Source of the DNA: Asterella californica
Taxonomy: Eukaryota > Streptophyta > Marchantiopsida > Marchantiales > Aytoniaceae
DNA length: 64,000 bases
Direction: 5' to 3'
NCBI GenBank assembly: GCA_036924285.1
Contig: JAYKYS010000002.1
Coordinates: 7,936,001-8,000,000, forward strand
Shown: positions 34,901 through 45,941 of the stretch, one piece after another
Layout of the letters: every line of letters starts with the position of its first letter
How positions within the stretch are numbered: position 1 is the first letter of the stretch
Notes under the pieces: model-generated
The model's input: the letters and a program-made list of their open reading frames with translations, nothing else
Told to the model about the DNA's origin: nothing
Database searches by the model: none
Made by a program: the position numbers and the translations under genes

Positions 34901-35205
34901 AAGACAAGAGAAGAAGGGATACTCCTACTGCAATGAGAGGAAGCGCAGCGAAGAGGACCGCTTCTACCATGGGGAGGGATCTTCCACCCCGGAAGATGAG
35001 AAGAGTGGCTTCTTCTCGTGCGCTGAAGATGAAAGCCATTGTGGTGGAAGAGGCATCCTTGCCTCTGGAAGACAAGATCGACACCTCAGAGCGAGTGGTG
35101 GAGATGAACTTGTCTTCCGTAGGAAGAAGACTAGAAGAGTTCAGCGCCTTCTTCCACACAGAGATCCAGCCAGCTATGGAGCTTCTGGAGAAGAGAGTGA
35201 AGGCT
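31960..35205 (+). repeat. A 3' LTR, first part
   Basis: TGTGGTG start through the LTR gene to the insertion point of C at GAAGGCT. It is colinear with 19706-22624. The continuation is at 60257, but about 1.4 kb equivalent to 22625-24063 is missing. Confidence 0.85.
33932..35205 (+). pseudogene. LTR-borne coiled-coil gene, A 3' LTR copy, truncated by C
   Basis: ATG at 33932. A TGA replaces the Trp in LFFLWDW at about 34030, and a shift falls near 34270. From 34290 to 35205 the frame is open and retains the full acidic linker (GSESDSEEEPLS), the basic patch (RKMRRVASSRALKMK) and the start of the coiled coil (LLEKRVKA), where C begins. This copy shows the linker that the 5' LTR copy has lost. 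Confidence 0.75.
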
Positions 35206-38200
35206 TGTGGTGCCCACAAATTACAGGATGCACGAATTTTTGAAATTTTTAAGAATAATAACTTGTTTGTGTAACTGAAGAAGCGTTATTACTTAAGGTT
35301 ACGTCTTCCTTAACAGGAAGATGATCTTAAGAGCTGTTTGTAATAAGAAGTTGACTTCTTCGGAAGACGACCGTCTTCTCAGTTGCGTCTTCAGAAGATG
35401 AGAAGACGGCAGAAGACACCTGTCTTCCAGAAGATAACGACCGCGAAGGCCAACCGCGAGTTTTCGGGTAAGACAGTAGGTGTACCTACTGGGGCGCCTC
35501 GAATAGATAGGTAGGTCGAGGAAGATACCCAAGGTCGAAAACCCCTAATCTGCGGGGAAGATGCGTAAGGAAGCACATTAGGCACATTCCAACTTCCCAC
35601 AGCACAGCGCTTGAGAAGATCGAGTGGAGATAGTGAGCTTCGCGAGTTAGCTTTGAGAGAGGAATCGAGTGAGGACATCGAGGTAGGAGAGAATCAGTTG
35701 GCAGCTAGGCGAAGGGCGAGGCCGAATTGCTGGGGCACAGAAGGCAAAAGAGCGAAGGCGTTTCTGTGAGCTCCCGAGAAGCTGACATTGGAGAGCAGCG
35801 AGTGGAATCAAAGGTGGAATCGAGGCGTGGTCGGACATTGACAGCAGGCGCAGTCGTGAGGAGTCGCATTTGGAGCTAGGACCAGAACCAAGAAGCGCGC
35901 GGAGGTCGAAGGCAACTCGGAGAGCAGAAGAAGACTGTAGAGGTTCTTTCCCCTGTTCTTTCCCCTTCCCACTTCTTCTCGCCTTTTCTTGATATTCCCT
36001 GCGCTTCCTTGGTTGTGTGCAGGCAGCCTGATCGATTACCCCCACCCCCCATCTTTCCTATTGAGACATTGGGCACGGAAGCGCTGCCCAATTTCTGTCA
36101 GACATCTCCTTACTTCTTCCCGAGCTCAATTCGAGCTTCCCTACTCCTAGCCTCAAATTGAAGATCCCAGCTATCAATTTCCCTACCCTACTACCTCTCT
36201 ACCCCCGAAACTTGGAACAGAAGACGATTCGGAAGATGGGAACATCTTCGGAAGACGCTTCTTACACTTGACTGTCTTCGGAAGACCGTCTTCGGAAGAC
36301 TGTCTTCGGAAGTCGACTGAACACAATTCGTATCAAGAGTGGATTTGCTTTGCTTTTGTGTTTAGAGAGACTTGGTACGAATCTTGAGTGGTGTGGTGAG
36401 TTGTTTTGTTATTTCGAGAAGTTGGAAGTCGGGAACTAGGCCTGTGCCTCCCGGTCTTCCAAGCTTCTCAACTCCACATCTTCCTAGAGAGACTAGAAGA
36501 CTGGAAGGCTGGCAAAATGAGCGAGAAGACATTCGAGATCCATTCGGATCTCTTCTGTCGGACCCATAGCAGCAATTCCTTCTTCTTCCCAAGTTTAGAA
36601 GAGAGTCGTGAGAATACTTGCTGGCAGAATCTGGAGAGAATGGTTGAGGGTCATGTCTTCCCACCGAGCAGCAAGGTTCTCCTGAGTGCGTATGAGAGGT
36701 GAGAAGTCAGAAGAACAGAGTGCAATTGTCTTGAGTCTGTTGTGAGGATAGATTGCGTGTAGGAAGACGAAGACAGGTGAGACCAGTGAAGGGAAGTCTG
36801 ACTTCGGGAGGTCTTCCGAGAAAGACATTGAATCGGAAGTTGTCCCGAGTGTCTTCCCAGAGGCCACTGTCACCGCAGGAGCCCGCAACCATCTTCTGAA
36901 CCTGTCATGCACTTATGTTTTGCCAATCTTGTATCTTCTGATAGGAAGTAGGATGTAATGCAAGGTGGGTTGTCTTCTTGGTAATCCATGCGAGGCCTTG
37001 CTTAGATAGGATTGTTTAGATATAGCTCGGAAGACGAGAGCTATCTAGGAAGTATTGTTAGAATCCCAGAAGACAGCTAGTTTCGTCTTCTGAGAAGTAG
37101 AAGCTAGACTGTGGGCACTCGGGAAAAACTGAGCCTTCAGCTCATAGTAGGTGCTTGTGGTTTAGTGCAACAGATCTTCCAGGTATGTCGATGCATCCGC
37201 GAGGCTTGGTGTTACCGGCGGCAGAATTGGCCGAGGCCACTCCTTTCCTCAAGGAGTTGGGTCTCGACTTCTTCCTGTGGGATTGGAACCTCGCAGATCA
37301 AGGGCTTCTGGAGGAGGTGTGGGCAGCGTTGCCACCTCGTAACCGTGTACCTGCGAAAGCAGGAGTAGCTCGAGGAAGACCGTCTTCCTGGACTGAAGAC
37401 TGGTGGCGCAAGACTTTTCACAGGCCTGAGTCCGAGAACCGAGGATATTGGTACGAGAAGAAGATCTTGCCTAGGATCGTGAGTTCGTGGCATGTGCCTG
37501 GGAGCACCACCTGCCTTTTCGTGGAAGACAGGCAGGGGAGGAACGTTTGGAAGATAGAATCTTACCGGGAGCCAAAGAAGCGACTTCTGGCGAAGTTGTT
37601 TCTGCACCTCTTTCCCAAGGGGAAAGCGCAGAAGACAAGGTACTTAGGAGATCATGACGTGGAGTTCCTGGAATCGGTGTGAGATGACGGAGTGCCCATC
37701 TACTGGGGCGCGTACATCCACAACTATGTACAGACGGAGCTAGCATACTTAGGTACCCCGGCGGGAGGACACCTGACGCCCTTCCTCTGCTACTTGTATG
37801 TAGCCATGGGGGATCTTAGGGAAGATCAGCTGGCAGTGTATGGGCCAACGGAGCGACAGGAGGTGAAGGAGGAGACCTCGGAAGACGATGATCGAGAGGC
37901 AGCAGCAACGCCCCCTCCCACTCTGATGCCACAGCTGAGACCCGGCTCTCACCAAAAGACGCTGTTGGTGAGGGAAGACGAGTCTAGTGGGTTGGAAGAC
38001 GTCACGCCACTGAGGAAGATGGATCCCAGAAGTGTACCGAGGACACCCATCTCCCTCATTCATTCAGGATCGGAGTCCGACTCGGAAGAAGACCTGCTGA
38101 GTACCCGATCAGAGCAGAAGACTGCTTCTGCAATGCCTGGAAGTCTTCCGAAGACTCCAGAAGACGAAGGATGGATGGGCGCTCCTGCTGCGATGCGAGG

Positions 38201-38296
38201 AAGCGCAAAGAAGAGAGCCGCTCCTGCCATGAGGAGTCTTCCACCCCGGAAGATGAGAAGAGTAGCTTCTTCTCGTGCGCAGAAGATGAAGGCCGT
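35206..38296 (+). repeat. C 5' LTR, first part
   Basis: Starts TGTGGTG. Colinear with the F LTR up to the LTR-gene basic patch, where B is inserted after GAAGGCCGT. The GTCTTCGGAAGAC array is at 36220-36318. 35206-37184 is non-coding. Confidence 0.9.
38293..38296. repeat. Target-site duplication of element B (left copy)
   Basis: CCGT here and at 47269-47272. Four bases match; the fifth base outward does not (G versus A). Confidence 0.8.
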
Positions 38297-39624
38297 TGTC
38301 GAGTTGAGAGTTTTCCTAGGAAGGGCGGAACCTTCTGGCTGTGATATGACCTTGAAGGCTATGTTCGGTCTACTCAGGGAAGCGTTGGGCTTCAAGCTGT
38401 GGTTGCTTACTATACAGAGGTAGGGTTCAGGTCATAAAGGGCATTATAGACACTCACTCAGGTCGAATGGACCCTCCAGTATGTTCAAGAAGCGAATATC
38501 AGATCAGACTAGCAGTAATAAGGTCAGACAGCGAACTTTAACAGTCTAGAATCAGAAACATACAATGGTTCAGGCTTCAGAACTCCTCCTACATGTAAGT
38601 GAGGCCCTACTGACCATACACACGAAGTTTCAGCTTGAGATCAAATCAGAGTGTCGAGATATGGGCAGAAACGTTCTGAGCAGAGAAATTACGGCAATTT
38701 CTGGTACCCAGACAGCTATTTCGACCTAGAACAGAGAATTGGCTCGATCACTTTCGAAGATTCTTACAGGATTTGCAGTAAACAGCTTTCTGAACACTCA
38801 TGTGAAGTTGGGCCTCCTGATTGTACACAGAACTCCAGATCTCGCTCTCTGAAGTTGGTGCTCTAGATTGAGAGCTTTTCGGACCCCCTCTGCTTCAGCG
38901 GTCGCCCTGAATTACTCACAATTTCAATTGACATGAAAATTTGGAGACAGTCGTAGCCCTGCTGCCAATGAACGAGACCTCGAAGGTTTGAAGCGGTTTT
39001 CTCAAATCTACTGCGATTGACACCGAAAACCCCAAAATCAACAGAAGTGCTGCAATTCTGGCACAAATCGAACTTCAATCAGCCATAACTCCTTCTTTAT
39101 TGCTCCAAATCGATCAAAAATTTCGCTGACAGTGCTTGGCACGACGAACCCTATCTCCTTGTGCTCTCAGATTTCGAAGATCTTTCTCCAAATGCTCGAA
39201 CTCCTCTTAAGACCCCTACTACTAAGTTTAGCGGTACACTAAAGATAAAATTGGACCAATGGGAGTTCATAGCTTCACTCCCCTGTCCTTTTGTGTCCCA
39301 AACCACGTGGTGACTTGATTTTGCACATAGGCTACCACGTCAAGCCCCTAAAGTGCCAGCATAGACCCTAAACTACATGCGAAGACATGTAAAACGACAC
39401 GTAATTCCGAAAGATAACCTAACCTCGCTAGGAAGAATGCATGGGCGACACGTAATTACAACCCATGAGCTTACCTCTATCAACATGGTAATCAACCTAC
39501 TAAGACTCAAAAAATATAACATCCTCCAGTGTCGACTTCTCTGAGGTCCTAATTTTACTCAGAGAGACTAACGCTTGACAGAGAGGTGAATTATTTACAC
39601 TGTAAAATGATTCACATCACGACA
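38297..39624 (-). repeat. B left (3') LTR
   Basis: 1328 bp, TGTCGAG to ATCACGACA. Near-identical to 45942-47268. No supportable frame inside; a 71-codon frame on each strand recurs in both LTR copies only because the LTRs are identical. Confidence 0.95.
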
Positions 39625-39636
39625 TCCACCCCCTCC
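39625..39636 (-). other. Polypurine tract of B
   Basis: The minus strand reads GGAGGGGGTGGA, directly before the 3' LTR. Confidence 0.85.
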
Positions 39637-39670
39637 AAACCTGCACATCCTCCGGCATGTGCCAACCTCT

Positions 39671-41155
39671 TCAGTCTTCAGTCTGCTCTTCATCATCATC
39701 GCTCTCGTCCGCCTCAACCTCTTCAGTAGCAGAGTTGTCTTCGTCCCTTGGCATCCTCTGCTCAGACTCCAGAAAGTTGAACAAATCTACCGATCCTCCA
39801 CGTTGTTTGAACAACTTCACTCGCTTGCCGGCCACAGATAGTTTCAAAGGAGTACCATCCAGCTCACGTAAACTATAAGTGGCATTCTCATAAACATCTA
39901 ACACAACATAAGGCCCGAACCATCTTCGCGAGAACTTACGAAGTGTAGAATGCTGGTTCTCTAGCGTGCTATCATACACCAGAACCCAATCACCAACACA
40001 TATTGGCTTTGGTCGTAGTCGGTGAGTCTTGTCGAAACGCTCCTTGTTTCTAACTCGAGCCACCTTCAGCTTCTCTTGCGCCTCAGCAAGATCCTCCTCC
40101 CTTCGCTCCAACTGCCTAGTTTGTAAAGCAAGGAGTGAAGTATGATCTATACTATCTTCCCACGGTAGCGTAGCCCACGTAGGAAAGTCCTCCTCAGCAG
40201 GCATGATCGGTTTCTGCCCCAACATAAGCTCAACTGGCATATAACCAGTCGTGGTACAATGTGTGGTTCTATCAGCCCATAAAGCGAATGGAAGTAGTCT
40301 CGGCCATTCTCTAGGCCTACCATCACATGCTTTTACTAAAGCGTGAACAATAGAAGGGTGTCCTCGTTCACTCTTACCAATCCCTTCTGGATTCATGGCA
40401 GTAGTAAGACGAAGCTTTACTCCATAACGAGCAAAAAACTCCTTCGCTTCTGCATCTCTCAGCTCGCCCCTATCTGCTTGTAGTCTTCCAACAGATCCAT
40501 AACGACAGATTATATCTTCAAGCACGAATCTACATATGTTCTCTGTAGTCTTCGTCCGTAGTGCTCGTCCCTCCACATAGTTGGAGAGATCTTCCCGAGC
40601 TAATACCAAGTAGCGCATCCCCCATAGCCCCGGCGGCATCATCACAAGATCAAGGACCCACGAAAAATGAATACTAGGCGGGTAGGTAGGTACAAGTCCA
40701 TCTCTGTAACGGATTTTAGAGTAGAACTGGCAGTGCAGACGAACAAAATCCAGTGGCAGTGTAGAACACGACCGAACAAAATCCACTACGTCTTGATACA
40801 AACCCTTCCACCAGTATCGCTCCTTCATCTTCGTGTACGTAGCCCAAACTCCACGGTGTCCAGCCCACAAGGTGTCATGAAACTCCTTCAGCAGATTCAG
40901 CTTCTTCGGTTGATCATCCACTACTCTAGCCAGCATCCCATCTCTTCTCTTCGGACGTTTCCATAGATAACCTTCACGTAGAAGGTAACCGTACGCATTT
41001 CGTCTGATCTCCTTAAACTCTGCATCACTCCAACCCTCTCGTCTGCATAATATAAACTCAGATAGTATCCGATATCGTGGAACTTCTCCGTGTAGAACTC
41101 CTCGTAGAACGGCAGTGGTTCCAAGTCTGAAGTCTGTTGACCAACTTGGCACCAA
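39671..41155 (-). pseudogene. Integrase of element B
   Basis: Open for 494 codons, but it is entered only through a frameshift from the RNase H frame near 41050, so pol is not continuous. Catalytic Asp (WVLDLVMM), second Asp (LQADRGEL) and Glu (GIGKSERGH) of the DDE core are all present. The zinc-binding HHCC region is altered: the two cysteines are CX11C, where E reads SSCLHC, because of a short internal duplication repeating DFVR. The C-terminus has GDWVLVYDSTLENQHS, RWFGPYVVLDV and a strongly acidic tail (ESDDDEEQTED). No chromodomain. Confidence 0.8.
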
Positions 41156-41652
41156 ACGTCTCTCTTCTCTTCATCTTCAACTTCTGCAAACATCTCTTCT
41201 TCATCTGTATAACGAGCCCTAGATAACATGTCTGCAACAGGATTATCCTTTCCTGCTATATGCTTCAGCTCAGGGTTCATACTCCGGATAGAAGCAATCC
41301 ATCGTAACATTGCTATGTCTGGAGTATTACAGTTTGCTATCATACCTAGCAAAGGCAAACAATCTGTTTCTAGTATCACACGTGCACCTATCAAGAACTC
41401 TCGGTCTACCTTCATAGCAGTAACAGCTCCCAACAACTCACGCTTCACTTGAGGATAGTTACGTTGTCTATCTGTTAAGATCCGAGCTCCAAACCTTGAA
41501 ACAAACCGCACGCCTTCTACATCTTCTTGACCGACTGCCCATCCAATCGCCTTTGGACTCGTGTCAACAGTCAGTATGATAGGTCTTCCGCTCTCGTAGC
41601 TAAGTCTCCTTAGTACAGGTGGAGACTTCAGAATCTCTTTCAGCTGCTCCAT
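40921..41652 (-). pseudogene. RNase H and pre-integrase of element B
   Basis: RNase H with its acidic residues in place: ILTVDTSPKAIGWAV, QVKRELLGAV, LETDCLPLLG and DNPVADMLSRARY. The frame is cut from RT by a TGA near 41676 (Trp in E) and shifts into the integrase frame near 41050. The enzyme residues look sound; the lesions are in the continuity of the frame. Confidence 0.8.
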
Positions 41653-41673
41653 CGTCTCGTGATGTTCTTGCCG

Positions 41674-42754
41674 TCAAGTAAACCTCTTTCCCTTCCTCAG
41701 AAGTGCATACAAAGGCTCGGCAATGTGTGCATAATGAGGAATACTCACACAGAAGAACACACAAGCTCCTAAGAATCGTCGAACCTCAGTGATGTTGGTA
41801 CAGTCTGCTATCCTTGCTATAGCATCTACCTTCTCTGGGTTCGGCCGTCTTCCAAAAGTACCACATAAGTGACCAACCACCACAATCTCTTACATTCCAA
41901 AACAAGATTTGGTACCTGACAGAGTGAGGTGTACCTCTTCCAAGCGCATCAGAATCTTCTCCACATCTCGGATGTGGTCTGCAACGAACTTTCTGCAACC
42001 ATCAGCAGTCATAGTTTCGTCCTTGTCCTCCACCGGACAGCCTTTCATGAGGATATCATCAAGAAATGGGATAGTAACCTCAGGTACAAACTCTCGTAAC
42101 ACCTTATGCATCGCGTTTTGCATATGGGCTACTGAGTTTGTTGCGCCTTGAGGAAGAGTACACATCCGCATCAACCCCAAAGGTGTACGCATGGTAGTCA
42201 AGTCTCTACTCTCCAAAGCAAGCTGGAACTGATCGTAACCTGAAAACAGATCTCCAATAGAATAGATAGATCTTCTCGGCTACTTCATCAACCACAGGTC
42301 CTGTCCCCACGTTTCGAATCGTGATGTTGTTGGCAGGCTGCAAGTCTTGGATGAAGCATAAGGCTCCTGTCTTCTTAGGTACTGTGAACCATCGGCTAGA
42401 GTACGGAGCCATAGATGGTTCAAGAATACCCATTCGCATCCTCTCCTTCAGTAACTCAATAACCTTCGGTAGCAAGGCACGAGGGACTGGAATCGGCTTC
42501 AAGTCCCAAGGTACGTGAGGAACAGTGAAGATAACCATCGGAGCTATCACACTAGGATCCACACAACCAATCTCTCCAGCTGAGAAAGAAAATGCCTTAC
42601 CATGGCTAACTATCATCTGCTCAAAAGCTCGTTTCTCCACTTCAGTCAAGAAGCCACCCCCTCCTATCTGGAGCTGCTCGAGTGTCTCTTGAGTAAACTC
42701 GTGTCCTATCTGTTTAGGATCTCTCAGTACAGGCTCAGTGGCCGCTAACTCCAT
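41674..42754 (-). pseudogene. Reverse transcriptase of element B
   Basis: From N to C: VPWDLKPIPVPRALLPKVIE and SSRWFTVPKKTGALCFIQDL (42480-42350), a shift near 42240, RTPLGLMRMCTLPQGATNSV, the catalytic FLDDI near 42055, and VGHLCGTFGRRPNPEKV near 41850. A TAA at about 41890 (Ser in E) and the TGA near 41676 interrupt it further. The YxDD-type box is intact, but this copy cannot make RT. Confidence 0.8.
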
Positions 42755-42807
42755 CTGCTGTCATGAATCAACAGGTAACTGAGTCGCCACTGGTTTCACT
42801 TTCTTTG

Positions 42808-43287
42808 CTACAGTTTTGTATTTGGTGTGAACCTCTGCTTCTTCACGAGAGCCACACCAGCAGATTGCATCCTTCCATCCACTCTCCAGTCTCGGATGAG
42901 GACGAGATTGCAAACACGAGCAATCTCCTCATAGACCTTACAAGAGTGGATAGGGATCACCACCCTTCCTCCCATCTGCTCCATCAACCTATCTACATCA
43001 TCCAGCCAACGAACAAAAGACTGTACTCCTACAAACTCCTCGTAAACACCAGAAATCATCTCACCTTCGTTCAGAACTCCTGTACAGTGCAGATTTTCTG
43101 CATACTTCTCCATATGCCTTCTACTCTTCTCAGTCAAATCTTCTACTCGCGTGAACTCACTCCAATCATCAGAACTAAAAGTCATCAAACCAGATTTCCA
43201 ACTATGTACAATGTAGCTTTTCTCAGAATCTTGAGCAACCTCTTCGTCAGCCTCTTGTGATCCCACAGGCTGCTCAAGCGGGATCAT
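42808..43287 (-). CDS. Linker between protease and RT in B pol
   Basis: 159 codons, acidic, with no catalytic motif (SGLMTFSSDDWSEFTRVEDL, WLDDVDRLMEQMGGRVVIPI). E has a related stretch near 63700-63960. It is part of pol rather than a separate gene. Confidence 0.5.
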   Translation of the reverse strand: MIPLEQPVGSQEADEEVAQDSEKSYIVHSWKSGLMTFSSDDWSEFTRVEDLTEKSRRHMEKYAENLHCTGVLNEGEMISGVYEEFVGVQSFVRWLDDVDRLMEQMGGRVVIPIHSCKVYEEIARVCNLVLIRDWRVDGRMQSAGVALVKKQRFTPNTKL

Positions 43288-43322
43288 AGTAGTATCAGAT
43301 CCATCACTCTTGATATCCCGTC

Positions 43323-43934
43323 CTACAAGAGTGGTTTCAGAAAACCCTTACTCCTACAGATAGGAGAATCTCTCAAAGTCTGTCTGTTTCGTTCGTGGTT
43401 CGTACGAACGGTCAGAAACTGCACAGAACGTCTATCATCTAGACTACGGATCCTAGCATAGTGAGATCCATCATCCATTACCTTGGTCTCCGTTCGAACT
43501 GCAGTAATATAAGGCTGACCAAGAATCACAGGATATGAAGCAGAAGACTGCACGAAGAAGTGCTGATCTACCTCCACATCACCCAACTTCACTCTCACGT
43601 TGGGACAAGCGCCGTATAACTCACCCTTCTGGTTGTTTGCAGCTCGTAGCACCCAACCATGGTTCAGTTCGATAGGCCACTGTCCTCTCTCGTACACCTC
43701 CCGTGACATGATGTTGATCTCTGAACCGTGATCAACTAACGCAGCAACAGGTTCAAGACTGCCGAGACGAACTCGTGTAGCCGTCGTAGCACGAGCCCAG
43801 TGTCTCTTTCTGAAGTCACTATCAACAGCTGGACTCTCATCGTCAGCTTCATCATCATCGAATTCAGCAGTATTGGTATCAGCAACCAACGCTTCTTGCT
43901 GATACTCTGTATCATCAGCCTCCTGAAAATGCAC
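43323..43934 (-). CDS. Retropepsin of element B with DHG active-site motif
   Basis: Part of pol, about 204 codons. The protease fold is recognisable from VAALVDHGSEINIMSREVY, WVLRAANNQKGELYG, FFVQSSASYPVILGQPYI and the second Gly-Gln-Pro element. The active-site triplet reads Asp-His-Gly where retropepsins usually have Asp-Thr/Ser-Gly; element A has DSGSG at the same place. The frame is open. It lies just downstream of gag (gag stop at 43965), so a readthrough or frameshift would be needed to join them. Confidence 0.7.
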   Translation of the reverse strand: MHFQEADDTEYQQEALVADTNTAEFDDDEADDESPAVDSDFRKRHWARATTATRVRLGSLEPVAALVDHGSEINIMSREVYERGQWPIELNHGWVLRAANNQKGELYGACPNVRVKLGDVEVDQHFFVQSSASYPVILGQPYITAVRTETKVMDDGSHYARIRSLDDRRSVQFLTVRTNHERNRQTLRDSPICRSKGFLKPLL

Positions 43935-43964
43935 CTTGCCGAATTCTGCATCATTAACAGAAGC

Positions 43965-45872
43965 TCATACCATCTCTATCATCTGGCTTTCTACTTGTTC
44001 AGACATCACCTGTCTCTTCCGCTTGATGATGTCGATGATCAGCTCGTGAAACTCCCTCTTCGCAATACCAAGAACTTCTCGAAGAGAAAACTCGATTCGC
44101 GCGTCAAGTATTCTCTGCTCCAAGATGCTCTTGAGATCAGTTGAAGTTTCTATGTCTGCTGCCAACTTGTAAGCCGGTCCCTTCCCTTTCTCTTGAGCAG
44201 TAAACCGTCTACCAGCAGTCGTTGGCTCCTGCTGGGATCTCTGCACGTCCTCCATCGGACCTGGTGCAGGTGGAGGAGATGCAGAAGTAGAAGGGATGTC
44301 TTCTGGAGGAGCTGCTCGCCTCCTTGTGACTCTTCGTCTATCTCCAGTCTCCTCTGGAACTCCAGTATCAAGTTCAGAGGCTTCTCGCCGTCTCTTCTCC
44401 TCCACAGAAGCATCCTGCCAGTGAACGTGTCTATCCACGTCCAAGAATGCTTTGATAGACGCAACATCAACAGGATCTCCCCACCCTGTGACCCTACGGA
44501 TAGTTTCTGCTCCTCTCTTCAGTACTTCAGAAGGTACTTGAACAGGTTTCTTCTCAGTAGTCCTATCTAGCAACGTAGGACTAGAAGAAACTTCAATATG
44601 ACCGGCATATACATCAGGATTTACCGGTGGTGCCATCAATGCATGTACAGCTGCAGCAGCTGTAATCTGAGGTAGACTCCTCATGCCTCCTCGTCCAAAC
44701 TGTGTGCTTAGCGGCTCTCCAGTAGAAGAAAGGTGCAGCCTACCGTTCTGGTAGCGAACCACACCATCTCGCAGAGCAGTCGTGAGCTCTTGACAGTCCC
44801 CTCGGAAATGATCTTGACTGTCACACCAGATACATCTACGAACAGGAGCACCTCCTGGACGTGCAGCAGCAGGCGCCGGTGGCTGCTCTCTCTGCAGGCC
44901 AGCTAGCTCCACCTTCAGTTCTCTCATCTGTCGAATCAAATCTTCGATCTGGTTCTGCTGTCCATGGTTCTCTACAGGTCTCTGAACCGGTGCCCTTTGT
45001 GCAGGAATTGGCACCACTGGTATCAAAGGTACTGCAGCCGGTACAACAGGTCTGGGAGCAGGAGCCGGAGGTTGCTGTACTTGAGGAGCAGTGCGAGGTT
45101 GAGCAGTCACTTCTGCAAGCGGACGTCCTCCCACATCCACTCTTCCACGCCTTTGTCTCGTCAATACAGCAACAGCATCCTCAACTCTTCCCCAATCAGT
45201 AGTAACTCCTCCTTCAGCAGATCGATCGGCCAACATAAAGCACAACCGATCTGCCGTAATATCATCGGTAGCTTGCAGGAAAAGCTCGGTTTTCCTAGCA
45301 TCTAAGGTTATCCTCTCAAGAGTTGAGAGTTGTCGGTATCTCTGATCAAACTCTCTCAGCATCTCATTCAGGTTCATCATACGACCAAGTTGCTGCTCAA
45401 CCCAGTCCAGAAATGTTCTTCTAGTGACTCTCTCTGAATCCTCCTCAAGAAACTCCTCTCGAAGAGATCGCTCAAAACTCATCCAGATTCCAAAATTTCT
45501 TCTCTGTACATCTCTAACCTGGTCCCGCAACTCAGGGATTACAGCTAACTCGAAACTCCCTATCATCTCAGCATCAGTAACTCTAACTAGTTCCATCTCT
45601 CCTCTGTATTCACGCAGATATCTAGAAATATCTCTACCTTCAAATCTACCGCATCTATTCACAATTGCTTGCAAAGCCTTGGTAGACTTCAACTCACCCC
45701 CTCCAATGATCGGATGTTGTTGGACCAGGGCCGCAAGTGTCTTCAGAATCTCAGCCGTATCTAGACCAGGTGCAGATGTCGCTGTAGCCGCTGGTGCTAC
45801 AAAAGGAGCTGCAGTAGACGTAGATGCAGCAGGCGTAGAAGTAGCAGCAGCAGCAGCACTCTTGCGATCCAT
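43965..45872 (-). CDS. Gag of element B, intact
   Basis: 635 codons from the first ATG (MDRKS, 45872), 50 bases after the PBS; no stops or shifts. An Ala/Thr-rich N-terminus is followed by a Gag core with CGRFEGRDISRYLREYRGEM, FELAVIPELRDQVRDVQ and a TRRTFLDWVEQQL segment, a Pro/Val-rich stretch (VIPAQRAPVQRP), and a single zinc knuckle CIWCDSQDHFRGDC near residue 345. The C-terminal part is charged and ends with EVLGIAKREFHELIIDIIK, a motif also closing H Gag. It is the only complete structural gene in the window. Confidence 0.85.
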   Translation of the reverse strand: MDRKSAAAAATSTPAASTSTAAPFVAPAATATSAPGLDTAEILKTLAALVQQHPIIGGGELKSTKALQAIVNRCGRFEGRDISRYLREYRGEMELVRVTDAEMIGSFELAVIPELRDQVRDVQRRNFGIWMSFERSLREEFLEEDSERVTRRTFLDWVEQQLGRMMNLNEMLREFDQRYRQLSTLERITLDARKTELFLQATDDITADRLCFMLADRSAEGGVTTDWGRVEDAVAVLTRQRRGRVDVGGRPLAEVTAQPRTAPQVQQPPAPAPRPVVPAAVPLIPVVPIPAQRAPVQRPVENHGQQNQIEDLIRQMRELKVELAGLQREQPPAPAAARPGGAPVRRCIWCDSQDHFRGDCQELTTALRDGVVRYQNGRLHLSSTGEPLSTQFGRGGMRSLPQITAAAAVHALMAPPVNPDVYAGHIEVSSSPTLLDRTTEKKPVQVPSEVLKRGAETIRRVTGWGDPVDVASIKAFLDVDRHVHWQDASVEEKRRREASELDTGVPEETGDRRRVTRRRAAPPEDIPSTSASPPPAPGPMEDVQRSQQEPTTAGRRFTAQEKGKGPAYKLAADIETSTDLKSILEQRILDARIEFSLREVLGIAKREFHELIIDIIKRKRQVMSEQVESQMIEMV

Positions 45873-45921
45873 CTCTTCTCCTTGTAGTGAACTCAACCTT
45901 CTCAATCAATCACCCCAAGAG

Positions 45922-45939
45922 CTCTCAGTGGAAGCACCA
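45922..45939 (-). other. Primer-binding site of B (probably tRNA-Thr)
   Basis: The minus strand reads TGGTGCTTCCACTGAGAG, 2 bases inside the 5' LTR. From memory plant tRNA-Thr ends CTCTCAATGAAAGCACCA, two mismatches in 18. It is not the Trp site used by H and D. Confidence 0.5.
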
Positions 45940-45941
45940 GA

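Noticed and set aside
38651..39078. Identical 71-codon frames on both strands in the two B LTRs
   Set aside because: Their identity reflects the near-identical LTRs; there are no domain features, and both strands show the same.
39671..39840. A chromodomain after the B integrase
   Set aside because: The tail after the GPY/F module is only acidic residues; no chromodomain aromatic pattern is present.
44193..45305. Plus-strand frames opposite B gag
   Set aside because: They are shadows of an intact gag with a zinc knuckle on the other strand.
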